A stretch of 64,000 bases of DNA from Streptomyces geranii (GTDB lineage: Bacteria; Actinomycetota; Actinomycetes; Streptomycetales; Streptomycetaceae). The position numbers and the translations under genes are program-made. The stretch covers positions 97,710 to 161,709 of the forward strand of contig NZ_PJME01000019.1 in the NCBI RefSeq assembly GCF_002954775.1, written 5' to 3'. Below are positions 24,495 to 33,568 of this stretch, in pieces. Each line of letters opens with the position of its first letter. Position 1 is the first letter of the stretch. Below the pieces are notes generated by a model that saw only the letters and a program-made list of their open reading frames with translations, was not told where the DNA came from and made no database searches.

Positions 24495-25370
24495 ATGACG
24501 GAGAGTCGATTCGACGGGTTGGGCGGGCGGTTGGGCGGGGAGTTCTTCACGCCCGGGAGTTCGTCGTTCACGGAGTTCCTGGCGGCGCACCGGCCCGAAC
24601 TGCTGCACAGGGACGACCAGTTCCTGCCTCCGGGCACCCGCCCCGACCCGGACCGATTCCCGCACGGCACAACGGTGTTGGCGCTGACCTACCGCGACGG
24701 CGTGCTGCTCGCCGGTGACCGCAGGGCCACCATGGGCAACCTGATCGCCCAGCGGGACCTGGAGAAGGTGCACCCCGCCGACGAGTACACGGCGGTCGCC
24801 TTCGCGGGCAGTGTCGGGATGGCGCTGGACATGGTGAAGCTCTTCCAGGTGGAGCTGACCCACTTCGAGAAGATCGAGGGCGCCGCGATGTCCCTGCGGG
24901 CCAAGGCCACCCGGCTCGCCGCCATGATCCGGCAGAACCTGGACCAGGCGATGCAGGGGCTGGCGGTGGTGCCGTTGCTCGCCGGATACGAGCCCGGCGA
25001 CGGCGAAGGAGGGAGCGGGCGGGGGCGGATCTTCGGGTACGACGTCGTCGGCGGGACGTACGAGAAGTTCGGGTTCCACGCGGAGGGGTCCGGATCGCCG
25101 TACGCCCGGGGCGCGTTGAAGAAGCTGTACCGCGAGAACCTGTCCCGCCGCGAGGCGGCCCTCGCCGCCCTCCAGGCCCTGTACGACGCCGCCGACGACG
25201 ACTCGGCGACGGGCGGCCCGGACATCGGGCGCCGGATCTTCCCGATCGTCTCGGTGATCACGGAGGAGGGCTTCGAACGCCTCCCGGAGGAGGAGACAGC
25301 GGAGTTGAGCCACGAGATGGTGGAGGCAAGACGCAACCAACCGGACGGGCCGACGGCCCAGCCCCGCTGA
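24495..25370 (+). CDS. Second (stand-alone) proteasome beta subunit
   Basis: 291-residue 20S proteasome beta subunit. A 58-residue propeptide contains the family's FFTPGSSSFTEFL and ends at HG|TTVLAL, placing the nucleophile at Thr59. Relative to it, Asp17 is Asp75 (GDRRATMGN) and Lys33 is Lys91 (LEKVHPADEY), so the active site looks intact. Further family segments are MALDMVKLFQVELTHFEKIEGA, YDAADDDSATGGPDIGRRIFPIV. No prcA, pup, dop or pafA is nearby, whereas the canonical Streptomyces prcB sits in pup-prcB-prcA. It is therefore probably a paralogue that replaces or mixes with PrcB in the core particle. It may be co-transcribed with the uvrA-like gene. Confidence 0.9.
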   Translation: MTESRFDGLGGRLGGEFFTPGSSSFTEFLAAHRPELLHRDDQFLPPGTRPDPDRFPHGTTVLALTYRDGVLLAGDRRATMGNLIAQRDLEKVHPADEYTAVAFAGSVGMALDMVKLFQVELTHFEKIEGAAMSLRAKATRLAAMIRQNLDQAMQGLAVVPLLAGYEPGDGEGGSGRGRIFGYDVVGGTYEKFGFHAEGSGSPYARGALKKLYRENLSRREAALAALQALYDAADDDSATGGPDIGRRIFPIVSVITEEGFERLPEEETAELSHEMVEARRNQPDGPTAQPR

Positions 25371-25436
25371 GCCCGGCCGCATCAGGCGACATCGCGTAGC
25401 GTCACGTCACCTCGCGCAACTCGACACGACATCGCA

Positions 25437-27092
25437 TCACGCCGTGTGGTCGTCCCGGTGTCTCGTGACGCTCTCGCGGACGTGGACCGGCACGTCGATC
25501 CACCACCGGGCCCGGGCCCGCACCTGCGCCGACAGTCCGGGATCGTCCGAGACCTCGCGGAGCAGGGACGTACGGCTGTCCACGCCCAGGGCGTACAGGA
25601 GTTCGTTCGGCACGTGCCTCGGCGACTGCTTCGGCAGGTCAGGAGCCGTCCCTGTGCGGCGGGGGTGGAGGGCGGCCCGCCAGAACGGGTCGGGGCTTCG
25701 TCCCCGCATGTGTCCCAGTGCGTCGGCCGCGCCGCTGACGACCTCGCCGGGCAGAGAGGGGGAGAGGACCAGGGACTGGACCAGGGGGCGTTCGTCGGGG
25801 CCGCCCAGGGACGCGAGCGCCGACAGGATGCGGGTGGCGAGTTCCGGGTCCCGGGCCACCGGCATACGGGCCAACTCGTGTGCCAGCGAGGCCGCGACGC
25901 GAGGGCGGTAGGGCGTGCTCGCGATGAGCATCGCGGTGAAGATCCGCTCGTCCGGCTGCGACCCGAACAGCACCTCCGCCAGCAGGGCGGGCAGCAGGAC
26001 CTCCTCGTACTGCGGTGTCTGCCGTGGCATACCGCTCACGGCGGTGAGGGCGACGCGGTCGGCGACGTCCCGGTGCGGCGACGGCGGCCGGCCGGTCCGC
26101 GCGCTCGGCAGCCGGCGTACCGCCGACCGTACCGAGGCGGGTACGGCACCGGGTGGGAGGCCGCGCAGCACACTCGCGGCCAACTCCCCTGTCTGAACGT
26201 GGAGTTCGTCGTGCTGGTGCAGCAGCTCGGCCGTGACCAGGGCGACCCGGCGCAACTGGCGGTCGGAGAAGTGGCCGAGGGGCACCTTGCGGACGCAGGC
26301 CAGCAGCGCGCCGAGGTGGGCCTTGTCGGTGGACGGATGCTCCAGCTGGCCGAGGACACCGGCCGCGGCGTCGGGATGGGAACTGGCGTCGAGCAGGCTC
26401 ATGGCCTCGATCAGCGGCGGGCTGGACCCGTCGCGGGCCCAGTCCAGGCACGCGGAGACCATCGCGGGCCGGGCCGCCGGATGCGTCAGCAGGCGGCTGA
26501 GGCTCTCGTGCCGCAGCCGCCACGGCACGCCCTCCGACAACAGGGTCTCCATGACGAGCCGTTCGGCGAGGGCACTCCAGTCGGAGTCCGCGCGCAGGGG
26601 AGCGGGGTACGCGGCGAGGCTGGCGGTGAACTCGTCCCACTCGGCTCCGCCCATCAGGGCGTCGCCCAGGGCCCGTTCGAGGAGCGCTCTGGTCCGCTGG
26701 GCTCCGGACGCGGGCCGCCGGGCCCGCCGGGGCGTCAACTGGTGCGAGCGGACGACTCCGTTGGCGTAGCGGTTGAGCATGTCGACGGTGGAGGACAGGG
26801 AGCTGTGGGTCAGGCGCAGCATCTCCTCGTACCGCCGAACTGCCATGATGGGTACGTCGGTTCGGCCCCGTTCCCACCGCGAGACGGTGCTGGTGCTCAC
26901 GTCGCCCGTCCACAGCCCGCCGGGAAAGGCCTGGGCGAAGGCGGTCAGGGCGACCCACTTCGGCTCGGGCCCGTGCAGCCGGTTCACGCGCAGCAGCCAG
27001 GCGGTACGTGAACTGGCGGGCGCGTCGGCCGAGTTGGCGCGGTTCTGGTCGGGTGCCCCGTACGGCCGCCCTCGGGCACGGTGTGGTGACAT
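25437..27092 (-). CDS. Helix-turn-helix protein with long helical C-terminal region
   Basis: 551-residue protein with an XRE-like DNA-binding region near the N terminus: FPGGLWTGDVSTSTVSRWE (helix-turn-helix) in the context of an RTAWLLRVNRLHG leader. The remaining ~430 residues are Ala/Leu/Arg-rich helical text without a named domain (HEAT-like, e.g. LVQSLVLSPSLPGEVVSGAADALG). The ATG at 27092 is preferred because a G-rich site (GGGGAGG) lies before it; an ATG at 27128 has none. The ligand and targets are unknown. It is convergent with the proteasome gene and divergent from a small membrane protein. Confidence 0.75.
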   Translation of the reverse strand: MSPHRARGRPYGAPDQNRANSADAPASSRTAWLLRVNRLHGPEPKWVALTAFAQAFPGGLWTGDVSTSTVSRWERGRTDVPIMAVRRYEEMLRLTHSSLSSTVDMLNRYANGVVRSHQLTPRRARRPASGAQRTRALLERALGDALMGGAEWDEFTASLAAYPAPLRADSDWSALAERLVMETLLSEGVPWRLRHESLSRLLTHPAARPAMVSACLDWARDGSSPPLIEAMSLLDASSHPDAAAGVLGQLEHPSTDKAHLGALLACVRKVPLGHFSDRQLRRVALVTAELLHQHDELHVQTGELAASVLRGLPPGAVPASVRSAVRRLPSARTGRPPSPHRDVADRVALTAVSGMPRQTPQYEEVLLPALLAEVLFGSQPDERIFTAMLIASTPYRPRVAASLAHELARMPVARDPELATRILSALASLGGPDERPLVQSLVLSPSLPGEVVSGAADALGHMRGRSPDPFWRAALHPRRTGTAPDLPKQSPRHVPNELLYALGVDSRTSLLREVSDDPGLSAQVRARARWWIDVPVHVRESVTRHRDDHTA

Positions 27093-27320
27093 GCCGGCGC
27101 CTCCCCCCCCATCGGTCCCGGCCGCCATTTATTGCAGCGCCGACCGGGAGTGGCAGCACATGCCGACGAGGACGGTCTACCCCCGTACGGTCGTAACCGT
27201 GCGAGGCGGACAGGGGCGCCGAGTACCGGTGGGGGTGCGCTCCGCTCGTGGCGGGCGACGCTTCCACGGCGCGTACGCCGCTCGGCCGCCCCCACGGACA
27301 GAAAGAACGGGGGACGGACA

Positions 27321-27518
27321 ATGACGGGTGACGGGCGGTCCTTGCGTGCGGTGTGGCTGGCGGTCATCTGGCTCGCCGGAGCCGTGGCGGCAGTCGCCGC
27401 GTTCACGCTGTTCCAAGCGGTGGGGAGCGATCTGCCCACCGCGCTGGGGGCGGGCGGGGCGGCCTTTCTGGGCCTCGGGACGCTGGGCCTGGCGGCCCAC
27501 CGTTTCCTCGCCGACTGA
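27321..27518 (+). CDS. Small two-helix membrane protein
   Basis: 65-residue protein with two predicted transmembrane helices (AVWLAVIWLAGAVAAVAAF and ALGAGGAAFLGLGTLGLAAH) and a short loop. The ATG at 27321 has a GGGGGACGG ribosome site; the frame is open upstream but shows no sense. It is an orphan small membrane protein, divergent from the large HTH gene; function unknown. Confidence 0.65.
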   Translation: MTGDGRSLRAVWLAVIWLAGAVAAVAAFTLFQAVGSDLPTALGAGGAAFLGLGTLGLAAHRFLAD

Positions 27519-27533
27519 GGCCCGCCGACCCGC

Positions 27534-27872
27534 TCACCCCATCGGCTCCAGCACGGAGTAGTCGGCGAAGCTGCGGCGGTAGCGGGTGTGGTGGGTCTCC
27601 TGGGTGTGCAGGCGCTGCCACTCCTCGACCTTCGCCGGGTCCGGGTGCCGTCCCGACCCGGCCCCGCATTCGTCCTCGTCGCCCGAGACGCAGTGCGCCT
27701 CGTACTCCGGCTCGGCGGAGCCGTCCTGGACGACGACGTAGGGCAGGTACCGGAAGATACGGCGCCTGCTCGCGCCGGGGTGGGCCTGGCGCTGGTGGCG
27801 TCGGAGCAGCACGTTGGTGTCGGCCTCGCGACTGCGGTCGGCCTCGACCTGCCGCTGTTCCTCTGTCGTCAT
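27534..27872 (-). CDS. DUF7848-like small protein
   Basis: 112-residue protein. The core IFRYLPYVVVQDGSAEPEYE ... AHCVSGDEDECGAGSG ... VEEWQRLHTQETHHTRYRR fits the DUF7848 pattern common in Streptomyces: an FRY(V/L)P strand, a Cys-containing segment and a helix followed by His residues. The ATG at 27872 has GGAG eight bases upstream; the GTG at 27899 is an alternative. In Streptomyces these genes often lie among HTH/DUF397 genes, which fits the decayed DUF397 remnant next door. Function unknown. Confidence 0.6.
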   Translation of the reverse strand: MTTEEQRQVEADRSREADTNVLLRRHQRQAHPGASRRRIFRYLPYVVVQDGSAEPEYEAHCVSGDEDECGAGSGRHPDPAKVEEWQRLHTQETHHTRYRRSFADYSVLEPMG

Positions 27873-28006
27873 GCGCCAACTCCGTACATACGTCACCACT
27901 CGTCATTACTCTGGGTGTATCGAGAGTGGCTGAGGGGAACGGTCCGGTTCAACGCATGAGGCGTGCGAACGGGGTACTGGCACAAGAGGGTTCATCGGGA
28001 GGACGC

Positions 28007-28273
28007 GTGGCACGACGTAACGCGGAGGACGGTTCCGGGACGGGGGTCAGCAACGCGGCGCTCGGGCTCGTCCCGCCGAAGAGTTCCATGTCCCTGATCG
28101 ACCTCGCCGGTGAGCGCTGGGTGTACTCGGAGTCGCTGAGCCAGGGGCACTTCACCAATGATCCAGCCGATTACGCACGCCACAGCCATGCATCGAAGTG
28201 GCCCCCGGATTCCCCGGCGTCGTCCCGGTGCGTGACAGCAAGGTCGCTCCCGGCGGTCCGGTGGTTGTCGTAA
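28007..28273 (+). pseudogene. Remnant of a DUF5753-type HTH regulator
   Basis: An 88-codon ORF with a good GGGAGGA site before GTG 28007. Its middle, LIDLAGERWVYSESLSQGHF followed by TNDPADYARHSH, resembles the 'VVYLE.L....YLE...DVARY' segment of the DUF5753 ligand-like domain that follows the HTH in WhiJ-type regulators. The rest of such a ~280-residue protein is missing and the C terminus is out-of-frame text over the DUF397 remnant. I read it as a decayed regulator; a new small gene is the alternative. Confidence 0.45.
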
Positions 28274-28317
28274 CCCGTGCCGCCTGGGCGGAGTTCGTGG
28301 CGTTCACGGCTCGCTGA
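28162..28317 (+). pseudogene. Truncated DUF397 gene
   Basis: In the frame ending at TGA 28317, the text CIEVAPGFPGVVPVRDSKV then RAAWAEFVAFTAR is the C-terminal two-thirds of a DUF397 domain, the small partner of WhiJ/AbaA-type HTH regulators. The frame is closed by a stop at 28159 and has no start codon before the motif; the usual N-terminal WRKSSYS block is gone. Together with the adjoining DUF5753-like remnant it marks a lost regulator/DUF397 pair. Confidence 0.65.
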
Positions 28318-28354
28318 CGGGTGTGTCCTGACCGGGCGCCGGAAGGAGCAGTCC

Positions 28355-28909
28355 GTGAGCGTCGACGCGATCATGCGCACCCAGTTCCCTGAGGGGTACA
28401 CGGCCCTGTTCGGGGTCGACGGCAAGGTGATCCTGACCCCGCGGAGCTTCGAGCACTCCAGCACGATCAAGGTGATGCAGTACGGCACGAGCGTGTCCCT
28501 CGGGCGCCGTGCGAAGACCGTCTCCGACGTCTGCATCGACTTCCCCGCCGACGAGAACTCCGCCCCTGACCTGGCCATCCTGCGCGAGGACGCCCGCAAG
28601 GAAGGTAAGCGTTACAGCTTCGAGGACGTCCTGCTGATCTCCGAGGTCGTCTCGACCTCCTCCGCGCGCAAGGACTACGACGACTGCACCGCGAAGTACG
28701 GCCGCTACGGCATCCCCGTCTACCTGGTCGTTGATCCCTACGCCCAGGAAGTCGTCCTGCACTCCCAGCCGACCGCCACCGGTTACATCGCGGCGCACAC
28801 CCACAAGTACGGCACCGGCAAGCTCCCCATTCCCCTGGCCGACGGCCGCGTCTTCACCCTCGACCTCGACGAACTCCCGCGCCCTGAGCCCGAGGGCGAC
28901 TCTCGCTGA
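28355..28909 (+). CDS. Uma2-family (DUF820) nuclease-like protein
   Basis: 184-residue protein of the Uma2 family, a PD-(D/E)XK-fold group annotated as restriction-endonuclease-like. Visible elements are SAPDLAIL (catalytic Asp strand), VLLISEVVS (Glu strand, with SEV in place of the usual (V/L)EV) and KYGRYGIPVYLVVDPYAQEV near the C terminus. The GTG at 28355 is chosen for its GGAAGGAG site; the open frame upstream overlaps the DUF397 remnant. It differs from common Streptomyces Uma2 proteins in a shortened N terminus. Cellular role unknown. Confidence 0.75.
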   Translation: MSVDAIMRTQFPEGYTALFGVDGKVILTPRSFEHSSTIKVMQYGTSVSLGRRAKTVSDVCIDFPADENSAPDLAILREDARKEGKRYSFEDVLLISEVVSTSSARKDYDDCTAKYGRYGIPVYLVVDPYAQEVVLHSQPTATGYIAAHTHKYGTGKLPIPLADGRVFTLDLDELPRPEPEGDSR

Positions 28910-28917
28910 CGTCGCCT

Positions 28918-30132
28918 TCAGCGGCTGGCGTTGAGGCGGGCCGCCTGGCGGGTCAGGTGGTTGCGTTCTGCCAGGTTGGGGGCCTTTTGGGCTGCCTCCG
29001 TGTATAGGCGTGCCGCCGTTTTCGTGTCGCCGTCTCGTTCGTGCAGGTAGGCCGCCACCGCCGTGTGGCGGGGGAGTGAGTCGTCCAGTTTCGACAGGGC
29101 CGCCAGGCCCGCCCGTGGGCCGTCCGCCTCGCCCACCGCCACCGCTCGGTTCAGCTGGACCACCGGGTTGTCCGTCAGGCCGGCCAACTCGTCGTACCAC
29201 TCCACGATCTGGACCCAGTCCGTCTCCCCGGCGGTCGGCGCGTCCGCGTGGAGTGCCGCGATGGCCGCCTGGGCCTGGAACTCGCCCAGGCGGTCCCGGG
29301 AGAGCGCCGTCTGGAGGATTGCCACGCCTTCGGTGATCGCGGTCGTGTCCCAGAGGGCTCTGTTCTGGTCCGCCAGGGGCACCAAGCTGCCGTCGGGGGT
29401 CGTGCGGGCCTCCCGTCTCGCGTGGTGGAGCAGCATCAGGGCCAGCAGGCCCGCCACCTCGGGGTGGTCGATCGTCGTCGCCAGTTGCCGGGTCAGGCGG
29501 ATCGCCTCGGCAGACAGGTCCACGTCACCGGAGTAGCCCTCGTTGAAGACCAGGTAGAGGACGCGCAGGACGGTCGAGACGTCGCCGGGGCGGTCCAGTC
29601 GTACGCCGGACACCGTGCGCTTCGCCCTGCTGATGCGCTGCGCCATCGTCGCCTCGGGGACCAGGTACGCCTGCGCGATCTGGCGGGTGGTGAGCCCGCC
29701 GACCGCGCGGAGCGTGAGGGCCACCGCCGAGGAGGGGGTGAGGGACGGGTGGGCGCAGAGGAAGTAGAGCTGGAGGGTGTCGTCCGCGGCGGGGGCGGGG
29801 CCCGGGGCCGGTTCCTCGTCCACGCGGTCCTCCCGCCGACGGCGGGCGGTGTCCGCCCGGGTCGCGTCCAGGAAGCGGCGCCAGGCCACCGTGACCAGCC
29901 AGCCCTTCGGGTCCCTGGGCGGGTCGGCCGGCCAGACGCGTACCGCCTCGACCAGGGCGTCCTGCACCGCGTCCTCGGCCGCCGCGAAATCTGCTCCGCG
30001 GCGGACGAGGACGGTGAGCACGCTCGGGGTGAGGCTCCGTAGCAGGGCCTCGTTCATCGACGACTCCGATGACTCCGATGACTCCGACGGGGCCGGTGAC
30101 GCCGATGACGTCGAATTGTTCGGTGACGTCAT
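28918..30132 (-). CDS. ECF42-type sigma factor with C-terminal TPR-like extension
   Basis: 404-residue sigma factor. Region 2 spans LTPSVLTVLVRRGADFAAAEDAVQDALVEAV, region 4 spans LTTRQIAQAYLVPEATMAQRISRAKRTV, and a long helical C-terminal extension (about residues 200-404; LLALMLLHHARREAR, VQLNRAVAVGEADG, LHERDGDTKTAARLYTEAA) is diagnostic of group ECF42. The N terminus has a Ser/Glu repeat (SESSESSESS). The ATG at 30132 overlaps the stop of the DGPF gene upstream (TGATG). ECF42 factors lack an anti-sigma; the extension is needed for activity, and they typically control their own DGPF genes. Confidence 0.92.
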   Translation of the reverse strand: MTSPNNSTSSASPAPSESSESSESSMNEALLRSLTPSVLTVLVRRGADFAAAEDAVQDALVEAVRVWPADPPRDPKGWLVTVAWRRFLDATRADTARRRREDRVDEEPAPGPAPAADDTLQLYFLCAHPSLTPSSAVALTLRAVGGLTTRQIAQAYLVPEATMAQRISRAKRTVSGVRLDRPGDVSTVLRVLYLVFNEGYSGDVDLSAEAIRLTRQLATTIDHPEVAGLLALMLLHHARREARTTPDGSLVPLADQNRALWDTTAITEGVAILQTALSRDRLGEFQAQAAIAALHADAPTAGETDWVQIVEWYDELAGLTDNPVVQLNRAVAVGEADGPRAGLAALSKLDDSLPRHTAVAAYLHERDGDTKTAARLYTEAAQKAPNLAERNHLTRQAARLNASR

Positions 30133-30548
30133 CAGTGGGGGCAGTCCGGGATGGTGGGGGGCGCCGCCAGGAACGGGCGTACCTCCAGCCACTCGTGGAT
30201 CGGCTTGCCGCCCGCTCCGGGCGCCGCCGACAGCTCCCCGGCCAGCTGGACTGCCCGGTCGTACGTGTCGACGTCGATGATCATCCAGCCGGCGATCAGG
30301 TCCTTGGTCTCGGCGAACGGCCCGTCGGTGACCGGCGGGCGCCCCTCACCGTCGTACCGGACCCACGCCCCCTCGGGGGCCACCGCCTCACCGCCGACGA
30401 ACTCGCCCGTCTTCTCCAGCCGGTCCGCGAAGTCCCGCATGTACTGGATGTGCGCCGTGATCTCGTCCTGCGTCCACTTGTCCATGGGGACGTCGTTGAC
30501 GGCGGCCGGGGCGCCTCGGTAGTGCTTGAGCAGCAGGTACTTGGCCAT
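30132..30548 (-). CDS. DGPF-domain (YCII-related) protein
   Basis: 138-residue YCII-like protein with the DGPF signature TDGPFAETKDLIAGW (about residues 73-87) and the start MAKYLLLKHYRG. It is the standard genomic partner and regulatory target of ECF42 sigma factors. An AGGAG lies before the ATG and a candidate ECF42 promoter lies 55-80 bases upstream. Function is unknown; YCII folds resemble small enzymes that act on ring compounds. Confidence 0.9.
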   Translation of the reverse strand: MAKYLLLKHYRGAPAAVNDVPMDKWTQDEITAHIQYMRDFADRLEKTGEFVGGEAVAPEGAWVRYDGEGRPPVTDGPFAETKDLIAGWMIIDVDTYDRAVQLAGELSAAPGAGGKPIHEWLEVRPFLAAPPTIPDCPH

Positions 30549-30603
30549 GGTGTGTCTCCTGGGTTGTGCCTGTGCGGCCCATTCTGGTCGCGTTCACACC
30601 AGG

Positions 30604-30630
30604 GACGGAGCGGGGCGCGGGTTCTCGACA
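30604..30630 (-). promoter_or_regulatory. Candidate ECF42 promoter of the DGPF-sigma operon
   Basis: Reading the minus strand, TGTCGA (30630-30625) is followed after 17 bases by CGTC (30607-30604). As I recall, ECF42 promoters have TGTCGA at -35 and CG(A/T)C-like text at -10, which this matches. The predicted start of transcription lies about 48 bases before the DGPF ATG at 30548. This implies autoregulation of the operon. Confidence 0.55.
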
Positions 30631-30656
30631 TCGTCGTACGACTTTTTTTGCCGTTA

Positions 30657-30685
30657 CTTCGAGTCGCTTCGAGTCACTTCGAGTC
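30657..30685. repeat. Triple 10-bp repeat across the permease stop codon
   Basis: CTTCGAGTC occurs at 30657-30665, 30667-30675 and 30677-30685, ten bases apart. The last two copies encode the C-terminal Asp-Ser-Lys and stop of the permease; the first lies beyond the stop. It looks like a small tandem expansion. Confidence 0.6.
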
Positions 30686-31491
30686 GCGGTCGAAGAGCGA
30701 CCTCGACCAGCGGTAACCGAGCGCGGCCAGCGCCACGCACCAGGCGACTGCGATCCAGCCGTTGTTGCCGATCTCGGTGCCGAGGAGCAGCCCGCGCAGG
30801 GTCTCGATGGCCGGGGTGAAGGGCTGGTACTGGGCGATCGGCTGGAACCAGCCCGGCATCGCGTCGATCGGCACGAAGGTGCTGGAGATCAGCGGCAGGA
30901 AGATCAACGGCATGGCCGTGTTGCTGGCGGCCTCGGGGTTCGGGCTGGACAGGCCCATCCCGACCGCGATCCAGGTCAGCGCCAGGGCGAACAGCACGAG
31001 CAGGCCGAAGGCGGCCAGCCACTCCAGTGCGGTGGCGTCGGTGGAGCGGAACCCGATGGCCACACCGACGCCGCCGACGAGAAGCAGGCTGGCCAGCACC
31101 TGCATCACGCTGCCGACGACATGCCCGACGAGCACCGAGCCGCGGTGGATCGCCATCGTGCGGAAACGGGCGATGATCCCCTCGTTCATGTCCATCGAGA
31201 CGGAGACGGCCGTGCCGATGGTGGTCGAGCCGATCGTCATCAGCAGGATGCCCGGGACGAGGTACGCGATGTAGGCGGCACGGTCCGCCCCACCGCCGCC
31301 CCCGGCGCTTCCGATACCGCCGCTGCTGCCGATGCCCGCGCTCATCGCGCCGCCGAAGATGTAGACGAAGAGGAGGAGCAGCATGACCGGGGTCAGCAGG
31401 AGGTTGAGGGTGAGGGAGGGGTAGCGGCGGGCGTGGAGCAGGTTGCGGCGCAGCATGGTGTTGGAGTCGCGGACGGCGAGGGAGAGGGTGC

Positions 31492-31495
<4 letters not shown>
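30674..31495 (-). CDS. DrrB-family ABC transporter permease
   Basis: 273-residue ABC-2 type permease with six transmembrane segments (for example YPSLTLNLLLTPVMLLLLFV, YIAYLVPGILLMTIGSTTI, FGLLVLFALALTWIAVGMG, AMPLIFLPLISSTFVPI). A Gly/Ser-rich loop follows the first segment. The DrrB-type signature MPGWFQPIAQYQPFTPAIETLRGLLLG is kept in short form near the C terminus. The ATG at 31495 overlaps the stop of the ATPase gene (ATGA). With that ATPase it forms an exporter of daunorubicin-resistance type; substrate unknown. Its last codons are part of a 10-bp repeat at 30657-30685. Confidence 0.92.
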
Positions 31496-32511
<1,016 letters not shown>

Positions 32512-32606
32512 GTGGCCCTCCGGAGAAGGGAGATGAGGGGGAAGGGGAAGCTGCAGGGAGGGGAATGGTGCCGGAGGTGCCGAGGTGCTGGGTGCGGAGG
32601 GAACCC

Positions 32607-33458
32607 TCAGCCCTTACCACCCTTGGCCCGAACGATGTCGATGTTGCCCCAGTTGGTCCGGGCGTGGACCTTGACGCTGTCCCCGGACTGCTCCGGCGCC
32701 TCGGACGCGGTGAGCGCGTTGCGCACCTGCCCTCGGTTGGAGCTGACGTCGAGCCAGGCGGCGGAGCCCTCGCGGATGCCGACCTCGATCGAGCCGTTGG
32801 AGGTCTCCAACTGGACGCTGCCCCGGGCCACTTCGGCGATACGGAGCAGGCCGTTGGTGGTGGTGCCGGTGACCGAGGAATCGGCGCGGGCGATGTCGAT
32901 GGCACCGTTGGCACCATTCACCCGCAGGTCGCCGGTGACCGCGCCGACGGTCGTGGCGCCGTGCGAGTTCTTCAGCACGGCCGAGCCGTCGACGAGGCGG
33001 ACGCGTACGTCGCCGGTGCTGCTGGTGATCTCGGCCGGGCCGTCGACCCGGTCGACGAAGGTCGAACCGTGCGACACCTTCAGCTGCAACGGGCCGGTCG
33101 TGTCGAGGCGGACGTCACCGGCCGAACTCTTCACGCGTACGTCGCCGAGCCGCCCCTCGCCGAGCACCCTGGCGGCGGCGCCGGTCACGTCGATGTTCGA
33201 GCCCGTGGGCAGTTCCACCGAGATGTCGACGGTGCCGCCGCGCCCGAGCAGGTTGGCCTTGGGGGTGGTGACGGTCAGGGTGCCGCCGGTGTGGGTGACC
33301 TCGGTCTGGTCGGCCGTCCGGACGTCCAGGTCCTTCTTCGGGTCGCGGGGCCGCACCTCGACGACGGTGTCGGCGCGGTCGCCCGCCGTGAACTGGATGG
33401 AACCGGCGTACACGTAGGCGGTGACGGAGATCGGTTCGGGAGTGTCGAAAGAAGGCAT
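32607..33458 (-). CDS. DUF4097-family beta-repeat protein
   Basis: 283-residue protein made of repeating short beta strands: NIDVTGAAARVLGEGRLGDV, VKSSAGDVRLDTTGPLQL, SSTGDVRVRLVDGSAVL, NSHGATTVGAVTGDLRVNGANG. This is the right-handed beta-helix-like DUF4097 (YvlB/LiaG) 'putative adhesin' family. No signal peptide or membrane segment is present, so it is probably cytoplasmic. The start ATG at 33458 is used; the open frame upstream overlaps a different gene and lacks family character. It sits between the RHH regulator and the ABC exporter, all on the minus strand, suggesting one regulatory unit. Function unknown. Confidence 0.85.
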   Translation of the reverse strand: MPSFDTPEPISVTAYVYAGSIQFTAGDRADTVVEVRPRDPKKDLDVRTADQTEVTHTGGTLTVTTPKANLLGRGGTVDISVELPTGSNIDVTGAAARVLGEGRLGDVRVKSSAGDVRLDTTGPLQLKVSHGSTFVDRVDGPAEITSSTGDVRVRLVDGSAVLKNSHGATTVGAVTGDLRVNGANGAIDIARADSSVTGTTTNGLLRIAEVARGSVQLETSNGSIEVGIREGSAAWLDVSSNRGQVRNALTASEAPEQSGDSVKVHARTNWGNIDIVRAKGGKG

Positions 33459-33568
33459 GGCTGTCCCGTCCTCGTGGCTCGTTGGGGCGTCCCTGCTGGT
33501 GGGACGTGGTGTGGGTGAAGAGATGCGGGTGGAGAGATGCGGGTTGTCCGGTCTGGGCCGGGGTGCGG

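Noticed and set aside
30132..30192. ECF42 sigma start at 30192
   Set aside because: The extra residues overlap the DGPF gene out of frame; ATG 30132 with TGATG coupling is the natural start.
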